Shown: in pieces, positions 7,763 through 15,647 of the stretch
Layout of the letters: every line of letters starts with the position of its first letter
Numbering within the stretch: position 1 is the first letter of the stretch
Source: Pseudoblastomonas marina
GTDB lineage: Bacteria > Pseudomonadota > Alphaproteobacteria > Sphingomonadales > Sphingomonadaceae
Direction: 5' to 3'
Assembly (NCBI RefSeq): GCF_014641655.1
Contig: NZ_BMID01000001.1
Coordinates: forward strand, 1,354,427 to 1,418,426
Length of the DNA: 64,000 nt
Translations under genes and position numbers: made by a program
The notes under the pieces: model-generated
Databases searched by the model: none
Seen by the model: the letters and a program-made list of their open reading frames with translations, nothing else
What the model was told of the DNA's origin: nothing

Positions 7763-8212
7763 ATGCAGGCGCAAATGCTCGCACCGGCCGCGGTGCTCGT
7801 CTTCTGGTCGATCATCATGCTGGTCTGGATGGCGGGCACCCGCTTTCCGGCGATGGCGAAGAGCAACGTCGATTTGAAGAATGGCCCTCCGGGTGGGCGC
7901 GGACAGGATCTCGAGGCGGTGCTGCCGCGCGAAGTGCAGTGGAAATCGCACAATTACGCGCACCTGATGGAACAGCCGACGATCTTCTACCCGACCGTCA
8001 TCATCCTCGCGATGATGGGCGCAAACGGCCTCGATGTGGCGCTCGCCTGGGCCTATGTCGCGATCCGCATCCTGCATTCGATCTGGCAGGCGACGGTTAA
8101 CCGCATCCCGGTGCGCTTCCTGATGTTCCTGCTCTCGACGCTGGCGCTCGCCGTGCTCGCGCTGCGGGCGCTGTCGGTGACGGTGTTCGCCGGCACGGAC
8201 CTGATCCAGTGA
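7763..8212 (+). CDS. MAPEG family membrane protein
   Basis: A 149-residue protein with four predicted membrane segments (about residues 5-28, 72-90, 96-112 and 117-140). It has the family pattern VQWKSHNYAHLMEQPTIFYP, in which the N-x2-H-x2-E stretch belongs to the glutathione-binding region of MAPEG (membrane-associated eicosanoid/glutathione) proteins. Bacterial members are mostly of unknown substrate. The ATG has AGGGAAGGGA upstream. It is followed by a second MAPEG gene overlapping it by 4 bases, so the two are translationally coupled and may form a hetero-oligomer (MAPEG proteins are trimers); that is inference. Confidence 0.85.
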   Translation: MQAQMLAPAAVLVFWSIIMLVWMAGTRFPAMAKSNVDLKNGPPGGRGQDLEAVLPREVQWKSHNYAHLMEQPTIFYPTVIILAMMGANGLDVALAWAYVAIRILHSIWQATVNRIPVRFLMFLLSTLALAVLALRALSVTVFAGTDLIQ

Positions 8213-8643
8213 CGGGAATGGGAATCCTCCAGCCGGTCGTCGCGCTCGCCGGCTGGACGCTGGTGATGTGGCTGTGGATGTACGCCACCCGCCTGCCCGC
8301 GATGAGCAAGGCGGGGATCGCGCCCGACGATGCGCGCGATACCGGCGGGCTCGGAGGTCGTCTGCCCCCGCAGGTCCAGTGGAAGGCGCAGAACTACAAC
8401 CACCTGCACGAGGCGCCGACCGTGTTCTACGCGGTGGCGATCGTGCTTGTGATCGTCGGTCAGGGCGACGGGTTCAACCTCTGGCTCGGCTGGGCCTACG
8501 TGGTGCTGCGCGTGCTGCACTCGCTGGTACAGGCGACGATCAACAAGGTGGCGGTACGCTTTGGCCTGTTCACGCTGTCGACGCTGGTGCTGATCGCGCT
8601 CACCTTCCACGCGGCGATCACGGTGTTCGACATCCACTTGTAA
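8209..8643 (+). CDS. MAPEG family membrane protein (second copy)
   Basis: A 144-residue paralogue of the preceding gene with the same four-helix layout and the matching VQWKAQNYNHLHEAPTVFYA motif. The GTG at 8209 overlaps the previous stop as GTGA; an ATG at 8218 (three codons in) is an alternative start, and neither has a strong ribosome site, which fits translation by coupling. The two copies share about half their residues by eye, so this is an old tandem duplication. Function is presumed membrane glutathione-linked detoxification or lipid modification. It converges on the methyltransferase gene 8 bases downstream. Confidence 0.84.
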   Translation: MTGMGILQPVVALAGWTLVMWLWMYATRLPAMSKAGIAPDDARDTGGLGGRLPPQVQWKAQNYNHLHEAPTVFYAVAIVLVIVGQGDGFNLWLGWAYVVLRVLHSLVQATINKVAVRFGLFTLSTLVLIALTFHAAITVFDIHL

Positions 8644-8651
8644 AGCCCGCG

Positions 8652-9857
8652 CTAATCGCGGACGAACAGGCTCGCGAGCTCGATATGGGTCGACCACAGG
8701 AACTGCCCCACCGGGCGTAGCTCGGCGCAGCGCCAACCCGCCTCGACCAGCGCCTTGCAATCGCGCGCCCAGCTCGCCGGGTTGCAGCTGACATAGGCGA
8801 TCCGCGCGAGCTTCGCTGTCGGCGGCACCTGGGCGAGCTGCTCGACCTGTGCCCGCGCCCCGGCGCGCGGCGGATCGAGCACCACCATGTCGCAGCCGGC
8901 CACCTCTTCGGGTCGCAGCGGGTTGCGATAGAGATCGCGGTGCAGCGCGTGGACCGCGCGCTTCGACGCGCTTGCCGACGCCTTGCAGGCCAGATGCGCA
9001 TCGCGCGCCGCCTCGACCGCGAGGACCTTGGCCGAAGCAGCGAGCGGGAAGGTGAAGGTCCCGAGGCCCGCGAACAGGTCGGCGATCACCATGCTGCCCT
9101 GCGCCCACTCGACGACCGTGCCGACCAGCGCCGCCTCGCCCTGCGGCGTCGCCTGCAGGAACGCGCCGTGCGGCAGCGCGACAGGTACCCCGCCGAGCGT
9201 GATCGTGACCGGCTCGGGCTCCCAGCGGTTCTCGGGCCCCAGCCCGTCATCGATCGCGAGCCGCGCGACACCGTGCTCGCCGGCGAAATCGAGCAGCGCC
9301 TCCTCCTGCTTGAGACCCTCGACGCGCAATCCCTTGATCAGGCAGTCGACGCCCTGGTCCGCCAGCGTCAGCGTGATGTCGACCGCGAGCTTGCCCGGGA
9401 AGCCTGCCAGCAGGCCGCGCAACGGCTCGACCATCGCGAACAGTGCCGGGTCGAGCACGTGGCACTCGGCGAGATCGATCAGGCGATGCGACTTCTCCTC
9501 GCGGAAGCCGATCAGGATACCGCCGCCCGCACGCATCGCGTGCAGCGTCGCGCGGCGCCTTGTGCGCGGCGGTGAGAGCTCGGCGGAACACACTTCGCCG
9601 ACCGCGATCCCCTGCCCCCCGGCCGCCATCGCCGCGCGTTCGCGCACGAACTGTTCGAGCGCGGCACTGTCGGCCTGCTGCAACTGGCATCCGCCACATT
9701 GGGGAAAGTGGCGACATGGAGGCGCAACATGGTGCGGTCCAGGCACGATCGCGCCGTCGCCGGACACGTGATCGCCGGTGACGGCTCCGCGGACATGACG
9801 GCCCTCGGCAGTGACGCCTTCGCCCCGCGCGGCGATGCGGACGATCGCCTCGCTCAT
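8652..9857 (-). CDS. TrmA/RlmD-family rRNA (uracil-5-)-methyltransferase
   Basis: A 401-residue SAM-dependent RNA methyltransferase, probably acting on 23S rRNA uridine. An N-terminal TRAM-like segment is followed by an iron-sulfur motif, Cys-x5-Cys-x2-Cys in CRHFPQCGGCQLQ, as in RlmD. The SAM site is DLFAGLGTFTFPLA; VVLDPPRAGA and the catalytic cysteine in YVSCNPASW are intact. I start it at the ATG at 9857, which overlaps the stop of the preceding NAD(P)HX enzyme as ATGA, rather than at the longer upstream frame, whose first 39 residues look non-coding. It is the last gene of a six-gene leftward chain. Which uridine (U747 or U1939 type) is methylated cannot be told. Confidence 0.9.
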   Translation of the reverse strand: MSEAIVRIAARGEGVTAEGRHVRGAVTGDHVSGDGAIVPGPHHVAPPCRHFPQCGGCQLQQADSAALEQFVRERAAMAAGGQGIAVGEVCSAELSPPRTRRRATLHAMRAGGGILIGFREEKSHRLIDLAECHVLDPALFAMVEPLRGLLAGFPGKLAVDITLTLADQGVDCLIKGLRVEGLKQEEALLDFAGEHGVARLAIDDGLGPENRWEPEPVTITLGGVPVALPHGAFLQATPQGEAALVGTVVEWAQGSMVIADLFAGLGTFTFPLAASAKVLAVEAARDAHLACKASASASKRAVHALHRDLYRNPLRPEEVAGCDMVVLDPPRAGARAQVEQLAQVPPTAKLARIAYVSCNPASWARDCKALVEAGWRCAELRPVGQFLWSTHIELASLFVRD

Positions 9858-11266
9858 CGGGCAACCGCCAGCGCCGATCCGAGCGCCGCCGAGACGCGGT
9901 CGGCCAGCTCGCCGGCGGCAAACGACGGGCCCGCCAATCGCGCGGCTTCGGCATGCAGCCACACCGCATCGCACGCGGCGTCGAACGCGTCGGGGTCCTC
10001 GGACACCGCGCGCCGCGCCAGCGCGATCCCGGCGAGGACGTCGCCCGAACCCGCGACCGACAGCCAGCTGGGCGCGCGTGGTGCGCAGACGCAGTGCCCG
10101 TCGGGCGAGGCAATCACGGTGTCGGGGCCCTTGGCGATCACGATCGCGCCGTATGTGTCGGCGACCCGCCGCGCGCGGTCGAGCCTGCTGCCGCGCGCTT
10201 CGATCCCGCCATGCTCCTCGAGCGCCTGCAACTCGCCCTCATGGGGGGTGAGGATATTGTCGTCCCATTCGCGCTCGAAGCGGGTCGCGGACGGGGTGAT
10301 CAGCCGCAACGCGTCCCCGTCGATCACCAGCGGTATCCCGGCCGCCAGCGCGCGCTGCAGCCTCCGCGAGGCGTCCTGGTCGCGACCCAGCCCGGGGCCG
10401 ACCAAGGCTGCGTCGATCCGCTCGTCCGATAACGCGTGTTCGAGATCGCCGTCGACCTGCACGATATCATGCGGCACCGCTGCCGTCTCGTCGCTCGCCA
10501 ACTGCACGAAGCCCGCACCCGCACCCTGAGCCGCCCGCGCGGCGAGCAGCGAAGCCCCGGGCATCGCACCCCCGACCACCAGCGCCAACCCGCGCGAATA
10601 TTTGTGCGCGTCGGCCCGCGGTGCCTCGATCTGCGGTCGATCGAGTGTTTCGGCGCGATGGCGGATATCGCCGAGCCCGATATCGACCGTCCGCAGCGAG
10701 CCGATATGCGCCGCCGCCGGCAGGAGGAAATGCGCCGGCTTGAGCGCGCCGAGAGCCAGCGCGAGGTCGTAGGAGGGAATGTCGTCGAACAATGCGCCAT
10801 CGTCGCTCGACACCCCGCTCGGCAGGTCCACCGCGACCGACTGCCCGTGCCTGTTGGCGAGCCTGTGGACAAGCTGTTGAAGCTCTGCGGACAAACCGCG
10901 AGAAAGACCGGTCCCGAACAGCGCGTCGACGAACACGTCGCCGCCGTCCTCGCTCCACTCCTCGGACACCGGATCGCCCCATTCGGCGCGCGCCGAGCGG
11001 GCCGCATCGGTCTTCGGCGCGAGCGGGGCGACTACCGAGACCTTCGCGCCAAGCTCGCGCAACCGGCGCGCGATGACATAACCATCGCCGCCATTATTCC
11101 CCGGGCCGCACAGCACGGTCGCACTGCGCCCTGCCGACATGCGCCAGATCCAGTCTGCCGCGCCCTCGCCCGCGCGCCGCATCAGCGTGTCGACCGAGGT
11201 ACCACCCCCGATCGCCGCCCGCTCGGCGTCGCGCATCTCTTCGCCGGTGACGATCGGCTCAGCCAT
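9854..11266 (-). CDS. nnr: Bifunctional NAD(P)H-hydrate epimerase / ADP-dependent NAD(P)H-hydrate dehydratase
   Basis: A 470-residue fusion that repairs hydrated NAD(P)H. The N-terminal YjeF_N half (about 1-200) epimerises NAD(P)HX, with CGPGNNGGDGYV as nucleotide site and ALFGTGL. The C-terminal ribokinase-like half (about 215-470) dehydrates S-NAD(P)HX using ADP, with LVVGGAMPGA, GPGLGRD, NILTPHEGE and the catalytic VAGSGDVLAGI region. The ATG at 11266 begins MAEPIVTGEEM, the usual start of the family, and overlaps the preceding lipoprotein by 8 bases; the longer frame adds only six residues. The stop overlaps the methyltransferase start. It is a housekeeping metabolite-repair enzyme. Confidence 0.93.
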   Translation of the reverse strand: MAEPIVTGEEMRDAERAAIGGGTSVDTLMRRAGEGAADWIWRMSAGRSATVLCGPGNNGGDGYVIARRLRELGAKVSVVAPLAPKTDAARSARAEWGDPVSEEWSEDGGDVFVDALFGTGLSRGLSAELQQLVHRLANRHGQSVAVDLPSGVSSDDGALFDDIPSYDLALALGALKPAHFLLPAAAHIGSLRTVDIGLGDIRHRAETLDRPQIEAPRADAHKYSRGLALVVGGAMPGASLLAARAAQGAGAGFVQLASDETAAVPHDIVQVDGDLEHALSDERIDAALVGPGLGRDQDASRRLQRALAAGIPLVIDGDALRLITPSATRFEREWDDNILTPHEGELQALEEHGGIEARGSRLDRARRVADTYGAIVIAKGPDTVIASPDGHCVCAPRAPSWLSVAGSGDVLAGIALARRAVSEDPDAFDAACDAVWLHAEAARLAGPSFAAGELADRVSAALGSALAVAR

Positions 11267-11618
11267 CGTCGTCGGGCACGGCAATGAAGGGTATCCGGTA
11301 GCGATCGCCGCCGACGGTCAGGAGCAGCCAGTCGCCTTCGATCCGCTGGCTCGAACTATCGGCGCCATCGGCAGCGACCAGGCCGCCCCCACCCGGGTCG
11401 AGCACGAACCTGCGGAAGCCCCCGTCGGGGTGATGCAGGACGACATCGTTACCCTTGCGCTCGACGACGCACTTGCTGTCGAAGCTTTCGCTCCCGCCGA
11501 GCGCGCAGGCGATTGTTTCGCCGGTGGGAGCGGCCGCGGGTTCGCCGCTCTCCGCCCCTTCGTTGGGCTGCGAACAGGCGACAACGAGGAGCAACGGAAG
11601 AAGGGTCAGGCGTTTCAC
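11259..11618 (-). CDS. Putative lipoprotein, unknown function
   Basis: A 119-residue protein starting at GTG 11618, supported by GGAG 6 bases upstream and by a GTGA overlap with the stop of the amidohydrolase. The N-terminus KRLTLLPLLLVVACSQ is a lipoprotein signal with lipobox VVAC, so the mature protein should be anchored in a membrane facing the periplasm. The rest has two further cysteines (IACALGG and KCVVERK), probably one disulfide, and a beta-rich C-terminus ending in aspartates. I recognise no family. Its place inside a chain of metabolic genes suggests co-expression rather than shared function. Confidence 0.72.
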   Translation of the reverse strand: MKRLTLLPLLLVVACSQPNEGAESGEPAAAPTGETIACALGGSESFDSKCVVERKGNDVVLHHPDGGFRRFVLDPGGGGLVAADGADSSSQRIEGDWLLLTVGGDRYRIPFIAVPDDDG

Positions 11619-12331
11619 ATCAACTCCATCGCTATGCGGTTGCAGACGCGGTGCAGGCGCTCGGCCCATTCGGCCTGGCCGTCGGCACGGTCGATCAGGT
11701 CCTGTCGCACCTCGAGGTAGAGGTAGGGGCGGCCCGGTTCCTCGGCATGGCGCAGGATCGTGGCATTGTACACCGCCCCCGAATAGGGCTGCTGGTCGCC
11801 GACGAGAAAGCCTTCCTCTTCCAGCAAGCGCTTCGCGATCATCGCCCCGCGATCGTCATGGTCGTAGAGCACCCCGCATTGCCAAGGCCGCTCGCTGTCG
11901 TCGGTAGCCATCCGGGGCGTGAAACTGTGCAGGAACACGGTGAGCGCTGGCGGAGTCGCTTCGAGCTGGCGTTCGAGTTCGCCATGGAACGGGTGGTGAT
12001 ATTCCATCAGCCGCGCCGCGCGGTCGATATCGACATTGCCGGGAATGGCGCGCCCGTCGCTCCTTTCGGGAATCGCAGCGGGATCGTCGGCGCGTCGATT
12101 GAGGTCCACCACCAACCGGCTGTATTCGGCGATGAAAGCTGCCGTACCGGGCTTCTCCGCCATCAGTTCGGCGATCTCGGCAACCCCGATATCGTAAGCG
12201 ATGTGCTGGTTCATGTCGGCCTCTTCGATCCCGAGATCGAGACCTTCGGGCACGCGGCGTCCGCCATGATCGCAGACAACCATTACCCCGCCGAACCTGG
12301 GCTCTCCGACAATCCGCGCGAGCTTGCTCAT
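11615..12331 (-). CDS. N-formylglutamate amidohydrolase family protein
   Basis: A 238-residue protein of the HutG-type N-formylglutamate deformylase family. It has VVCDHGGRRVPEGL near the N-terminus, VVDLNRRADDP, IPGNVDIDRAARL, YHHPFHGELE and VFLHSFTP, whose histidines, arginine and glutamate make up the family's metal and substrate site. The start ATG at 12331 overlaps the ispE stop as ATGA; the 44 extra residues of the longer frame are a shadow of ispE. No histidine-utilisation genes are nearby, so the substrate may be another N-formyl or N-acyl amino acid. Confidence 0.88.
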   Translation of the reverse strand: MSKLARIVGEPRFGGVMVVCDHGGRRVPEGLDLGIEEADMNQHIAYDIGVAEIAELMAEKPGTAAFIAEYSRLVVDLNRRADDPAAIPERSDGRAIPGNVDIDRAARLMEYHHPFHGELERQLEATPPALTVFLHSFTPRMATDDSERPWQCGVLYDHDDRGAMIAKRLLEEEGFLVGDQQPYSGAVYNATILRHAEEPGRPYLYLEVRQDLIDRADGQAEWAERLHRVCNRIAMELM

Positions 12332-13140
12332 CGCAGGCTTCCCGCCAGCTGCCACCAATCGGGATTCGAGGCAGCGATGGCCGCCGAAGCGGCGTCGCGC
12401 GTAGCCGCGTCGTCGAACAGCGCGAAACAGGTCGCGCCCGAGCCCGACATGCGCACGAGCCATGCAGGCGTGTCGCGCAGCACGCCGAGCACATCATCTA
12501 TCACCGGGCAGAGCGACAGCGCCGGGGCTTCGAGATCGTTTCGCCCCGCAAGCGTAATTTCGCGCGCCGTGCCGCCGGGCAGCGCACCGCGATCCTCGCC
12601 GTCCCACGCCGCGAAGACCGGCCCGGTGGCGAGCGGTGTGCGCGGGTTTACGAGCAGTACCGGCGTGCCCTCCAGGTCCTGCGGCCCGGGGTCGAAATCG
12701 GCGCCGGTGCCGCGACCGAACGACGTCTCGCTCTTCACGCAAACCGGGACGTCGGCACCGAGCGTGGCGGCGCGCGCCTGCCAGTCGTCGGGCCAGCCAT
12801 GCATTCGCTCGACCAGTCGGAACACCGCTCCGGCATCGGCCGACCCCCCACCGAGCCCCGCCGCTACGGGCAAGTTCTTCTCGAGCGTCAGCGCCATACC
12901 CTCGGCGCGCGGCAGCTTGCCCAGCGCGCGCATCACGAGGTTGTCGAACGGATCGTCGAGCGCCCCGGCGAATTCGCCCATGACTTCGAGACGATCCTCC
13001 ACCGCGTCGCGGGCGGTCAGCTCGTCGCCCGCATCGACGAAGGCGAACAGCGTCTCGAGTTCATGATAGCCATCCTCGCGCCGCCTGCGGACATGCAGCG
13101 CGAGGTTGATCTTGGCATAGGCGGTTTCAGTCAGCGCCAC
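12328..13140 (-). CDS. ispE: 4-diphosphocytidyl-2-C-methyl-D-erythritol kinase
   Basis: A 270-residue GHMP kinase that phosphorylates CDP-methylerythritol in the non-mevalonate isoprenoid pathway. Visible motifs: AYAKINLALHV at the N-terminus, the ATP loop PVAAGLGGGSADA and, near the C-terminus, MSGSGATCFALF. The start is taken as GTG at 13140 (VALTETAYAKINL), 7 bases after the ETF-QO stop; no ATG is available in frame between that stop and the conserved AYAKINL. The stop overlaps the amidohydrolase start by 4 bases. Length is slightly below the usual 280-290. Carotenoid- and quinone-rich alphaproteobacteria depend on this pathway. Confidence 0.94.
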   Translation of the reverse strand: MALTETAYAKINLALHVRRRREDGYHELETLFAFVDAGDELTARDAVEDRLEVMGEFAGALDDPFDNLVMRALGKLPRAEGMALTLEKNLPVAAGLGGGSADAGAVFRLVERMHGWPDDWQARAATLGADVPVCVKSETSFGRGTGADFDPGPQDLEGTPVLLVNPRTPLATGPVFAAWDGEDRGALPGGTAREITLAGRNDLEAPALSLCPVIDDVLGVLRDTPAWLVRMSGSGATCFALFDDAATRDAASAAIAASNPDWWQLAGSLR

Positions 13141-13147
13141 CGGCGCA

Positions 13148-14794
13148 TCACATGTTCGGATAGTTAGGCCCGCCGCCGCCTTCGGGCACGGTCCATTCGA
13201 TGTTCTGCAGCGGGTCCTTGATGTCGCAGGTCTTGCAGTGGACGCAGTTCTGCGCGTTGATGACGAACTCTGGATTGTTTTCCTCGACCCCGGTGAATTC
13301 GTACACCCCTGCGGGGCAATAACGCTGAGACGGCCCGGCATAGACGGGCAGGTTGTAGTTCACGGGGATGTCCGGGTCCTTGAGCACGAGGTGGCTCGGC
13401 TGGTCTTCCTCATGATTGGTGTTCGAGAGGAACACCGAGGACAGGCGATCGAAGCTGATCACGCCGTCGGGCTTGGGATAGTCGATCGGCTTGAAGAGGT
13501 CGGCGCGCTGCAGAGCCTCGTTGTCCGGATGATGCTTCATCGTGATCGGCAGGCCGATTTTTAGCGTGCGCATCCACAGGTCCGCACCCGCCAGCACCGT
13601 GCCCAGCGCGCCGCCGAACTTTGCGACGAGCGGTTCGGCGTTCTGCACCAGCTTCAACTCGGTCGCGATCCAGCTGTCGCGGACCGCTTGGTCGTATTCG
13701 GACAGGCTGTCCTGCGCACGCCCGGCCTTGATCGCGGCGGCGGCGGCTTCGGCGGCGAGCATCCCGCTCTTCATCGCGGTGTGGGTGCCCTTGATCCGTG
13801 GCACGTTCACGAAGCCAGCCGAACAGCCGATCAGCGCGCCGCCCGGCATGTCGAGTTTGGGCACCGACTGCCAGCCGCCCTCGTTGATCGCGCGCGCGCC
13901 GTAGGACACGCGCTTGCCGCCCTCGAGCACCTCGCGGATAGCCGGATGCTGTTTCCAGCGCTGGAATTCCTCGAACGGGTAGAGATAGGGATTCGCATAA
14001 TCGAGCGCGGTAACGAAGCCCAAGGCGACCTGCCCGTTGGCCTGGTGGTAGAGGAAGCCCCCGCCCCACGCCTCGTTTTCGGACAGTGGCCAGCCCTGCG
14101 TGTGGATCACGCGGCCCGGCACGTGCTTGCCCGGCTCGATGTCCCACAATTCCTTGATGCCGAGGCCGTAGGTCTGCGGCTGCGCGTCGGCCCGCAGGTC
14201 GAATTTTTCGATCAGGTGCTTGGACAGGTGCCCGCGCACGCCCTCGGCGAAGAAAGTGTACTTGCCGTGCAGTTCCATGCCCTGCTGGTAATCGGGCTTG
14301 TGGCTGCCGTCCTTGGCGATGCCCATGTCGCGGGTGGCGACGCCCTTCACATTGCCCTTGTCGTCGAACACGACCTCGGCGGCGGGGAAGCCGGGGAAAA
14401 TCTCGACCTCGAGCGCCTCGGCCTTTTCGGCGAGCCAGCGGCACAAATTGCCGAGCGAGCCGGTGTAATTGCCGTCGTTGGAGAACAGCGGCGGCATCAA
14501 GAGGTGCGGCAGCTCGGTCTTGCCGCCCTTGGTCAGGATCCAGTGCTGGTTGTCGGTGACCGGCACCTCCGCCAGTGGACAGCCGTCGTCCCGCCAGTCG
14601 GGCAATAGCTCGTCGAGCGCCTTGGGATCGATCGTCGCGCCCGAGAGGATATGCGCGCCGATCTCCGAGCCTTTCTCGAGGATACAGACCGAAAGGTCCG
14701 CATCGACCTGCTTCAGCCGAATCGCCGCCGCCAACCCGGCGGGGCCGCCGCCGACGATGACGACGTCGTATTCCATCGATTCGCGTTCGCTCAT
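13148..14794 (-). CDS. Electron transfer flavoprotein-ubiquinone oxidoreductase
   Basis: A 548-residue inner-membrane-associated enzyme that passes electrons from reduced ETF, fed by acyl-CoA and amino-acid dehydrogenases, to ubiquinone. The N-terminus has the FAD motif VVIVGGGPAGLAAAIRL. The middle has AEGVRGHLSKHL and GWPLSENEAWGGGFLYH. The C-terminus carries the 4Fe-4S cysteines in RYCPAGVYE and NAQNCVHCKTCDIKDPLQ, complete with four cysteines. Length and order match the human and bacterial ETF-QO. The ATG at 14794 begins the leftward six-gene chain. The spacer to the divergent gene holds a strong inverted repeat (14831-14861). Confidence 0.97.
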   Translation of the reverse strand: MSERESMEYDVVIVGGGPAGLAAAIRLKQVDADLSVCILEKGSEIGAHILSGATIDPKALDELLPDWRDDGCPLAEVPVTDNQHWILTKGGKTELPHLLMPPLFSNDGNYTGSLGNLCRWLAEKAEALEVEIFPGFPAAEVVFDDKGNVKGVATRDMGIAKDGSHKPDYQQGMELHGKYTFFAEGVRGHLSKHLIEKFDLRADAQPQTYGLGIKELWDIEPGKHVPGRVIHTQGWPLSENEAWGGGFLYHQANGQVALGFVTALDYANPYLYPFEEFQRWKQHPAIREVLEGGKRVSYGARAINEGGWQSVPKLDMPGGALIGCSAGFVNVPRIKGTHTAMKSGMLAAEAAAAAIKAGRAQDSLSEYDQAVRDSWIATELKLVQNAEPLVAKFGGALGTVLAGADLWMRTLKIGLPITMKHHPDNEALQRADLFKPIDYPKPDGVISFDRLSSVFLSNTNHEEDQPSHLVLKDPDIPVNYNLPVYAGPSQRYCPAGVYEFTGVEENNPEFVINAQNCVHCKTCDIKDPLQNIEWTVPEGGGGPNYPNM

Positions 14795-14830
14795 GCTTCG
14801 CCTCTTGCACGTGTTAAGGTGTGCGGCATG

Positions 14831-14861
14831 CCTTGACCCGCGAGCCCCCGCGGGGTCAAGG
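14831..14861. promoter_or_regulatory. Inverted repeat in divergent promoter region
   Basis: CCTTGACCC and GGGTCAAGG form a perfect 9-base inverted repeat around a 13-base GC-rich loop, extendable by a bulged GCG/CGC. It lies between ETF-QO (start 14794) and the glycosylase-like gene (start 14880). It could be an operator shared by both or a hairpin in either leader. The TTGACC in each arm also resembles a -35 box, but no matching -10 box is seen. Confidence 0.4.
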
Positions 14862-14879
14862 GTGTCGCACGGGAACCCT

Positions 14880-15641
14880 ATGGCCGAACCACGCGAAAAT
14901 AGCGCCGAAAAGGCGATGGAAGCCGTTATCGGCTGGTGGCGCGAAGCCGGGGTGGACTACGCCTATTCGGACGATGCGAGCGGTTTCCTGGCCGAACCCG
15001 AACCCGACGCGGCGGAAGAAGGCGAGCCAGCGCCGGTGCCGGTCCCGCCCAAACGCAAGCCAGAGCCGGAGAAACCCGCCGGGCCTTCGCTGGGCGCGCC
15101 CGAGGACTGGCCGACAACGCTGCACGCCTTCCGCGAATGGTGGATCAGGGCTCCCGAGCTCGATGCCGGCGCGACCGGTGGTCGGATAGCGCCCATCGGT
15201 GCGGCAAGGCCGGAGCTGATGGTGCTGGTCGGCCAGCCCGAGCGCGAGGACCGCGACAGGCTGTTGTCGGGCCCCGACGGCAAGCTGCTCTCGGCCTTCC
15301 TGCGCGCAGCCGGGCTTGACGAGGAAAAGGTCTATCGCGCCGCGATCCTCCCGCGCCACGATCCGGCGCCCGACTGGCAGGCGCGCCACGCCGCCGGTTT
15401 TGCAGCCTTGGCATGGCGCCATATCGCGCTGGTGCGGCCCGAGCGCCTGCTGGTCCTCGGACAGAACGTCCGGTCGATTTTGCAGCACGATCCGGCGCAA
15501 CGCGATGTCGGCTTACGCGGTCTTAACCAAGATGGGCTAGAGGTCCCAATCCTCGCCGGAATGGGCTTGGCTGCGATGCGCAAGGCACCGCGCACCAAGG
15601 CGAAGCTCTGGCGGGATTGGTTGGAGTGGACAGGACACTAG
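14880..15641 (+). CDS. Uracil-DNA glycosylase-like protein, degenerate
   Basis: A 253-residue protein. The first 75 residues are acidic and proline-rich (around PVPVPPKRKPEPEKPAG), probably disordered. The rest resembles the family 4/5 uracil-DNA glycosylase fold: ELMVLVGQPEREDRDRLLSG in place of motif 1, LLSAFLRAAGLDEEKVYRAA, and LVRPERLLVLGQ. The usual GEAPG catalytic loop reads GQPER, and the N-terminal iron-sulfur cysteines are missing, so base-excision activity is doubtful. I take the ATG at 14880; the longer frame upstream runs through the divergent promoter. It lies 6 bases before the transglycosylase, so the two are probably co-transcribed. Confidence 0.72.
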   Translation: MAEPRENSAEKAMEAVIGWWREAGVDYAYSDDASGFLAEPEPDAAEEGEPAPVPVPPKRKPEPEKPAGPSLGAPEDWPTTLHAFREWWIRAPELDAGATGGRIAPIGAARPELMVLVGQPEREDRDRLLSGPDGKLLSAFLRAAGLDEEKVYRAAILPRHDPAPDWQARHAAGFAALAWRHIALVRPERLLVLGQNVRSILQHDPAQRDVGLRGLNQDGLEVPILAGMGLAAMRKAPRTKAKLWRDWLEWTGH

Positions 15642-15647
15642 GCGTAT

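Noticed and set aside
11513-13066. 517-residue plus-strand open frame
   Set aside because: It is antisense to the amidohydrolase and ispE and has no family match.
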